Source of the DNA: an uncultured Ruminococcus sp.
GTDB taxonomy: Bacteria; Bacillota; Clostridia; Oscillospirales; Acutalibacteraceae
DNA length: 6,704 nucleotides
Assembly (NCBI GenBank): GCA_902773045.1
Contig: CACYDE010000184.1
Span: 1 to 6,704, forward strand
Direction: 5' to 3'
This document shows, piece after piece, positions 6,698 to 6,704 of the stretch. The translations under genes were made by a program, and so were the position numbers. Within the stretch, counting starts at the first letter, position 1, and each line of letters begins with the position of its first letter. Below the pieces are notes generated by a model. The model did no database searches. It was given only the letters and a program-made list of their open reading frames with translations, and was not told where the DNA came from.

Positions 6698-6704
6698 TTC
6701 GTCC

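Overview
The window holds one complete four-gene operon on the minus strand, read from right to left: jetA (about 6535 to 5117), jetB (5115 to 4489), jetC (4514 to 1305) and jetD (1318 to 149). It encodes a Wadjet (JetABCD) SMC-type defence complex. The calls rest on three points. JetC is an SMC/MukB-like ATPase with Walker A, signature and Walker B motifs at its two ends. JetD has a Toprim-type nuclease core and a C-terminal LEQE motif. JetA and JetB have the size, order and winged-helix-like character expected of the kleisin and KITE subunits. The short JetA (about 470 aa), with its N-terminal KLFEIV block and a C-terminal block around RLIFICIYGR, resembles the JetA family common in Clostridia (DUF5716-like). 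This makes a type II Wadjet more likely than type I, but the subtype is an inference without a profile search.

The genes are packed as one transcription and translation unit. There is 1 nt between jetA and jetB, a 26-nt overlap of jetB with jetC, and a 14-nt overlap of jetC with jetD. Each of jetB, jetC and jetD has a Shine-Dalgarno sequence inside the gene before it. In the known model JetA, JetB and JetC form an SMC motor that extrudes loops on circular plasmid DNA, and JetD cleaves when the motors stall. All visible catalytic motifs are intact, so the system looks functional.

The less ordinary part is the flanks. The left flank (1-148) and the right flank (6536-6704) carry inverted copies of one repeat with an exact 16-bp core, CGTACCCCAAGGGCAC, on the plus strand at left and on the minus strand at right. 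The left copy lies in a long imperfect hairpin that reaches the window edge. The two copies show a compensatory base-pair change, which points to selection on structure. A second pair of similar sequences, AGGCAAC... and AGGAAC..., lies hard against the operon on each side and may be the ends of the repeat units. If so, the operon is tightly framed between two inverted repeats, and its promoter lies inside the right one. A candidate extended -10 box and a perfect 7-bp dyad at the expected start of transcription are also there.

The organism is probably a low- to mid-GC Firmicute of the class Clostridia (Ruminococcus or Oscillospiraceae-like). Grounds are the strong GGAGG-type ribosome binding sites, the moderately AT-rich coding sequence and the JetA family. 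No tRNA, rRNA, CRISPR array, transposase gene or other gene is seen.
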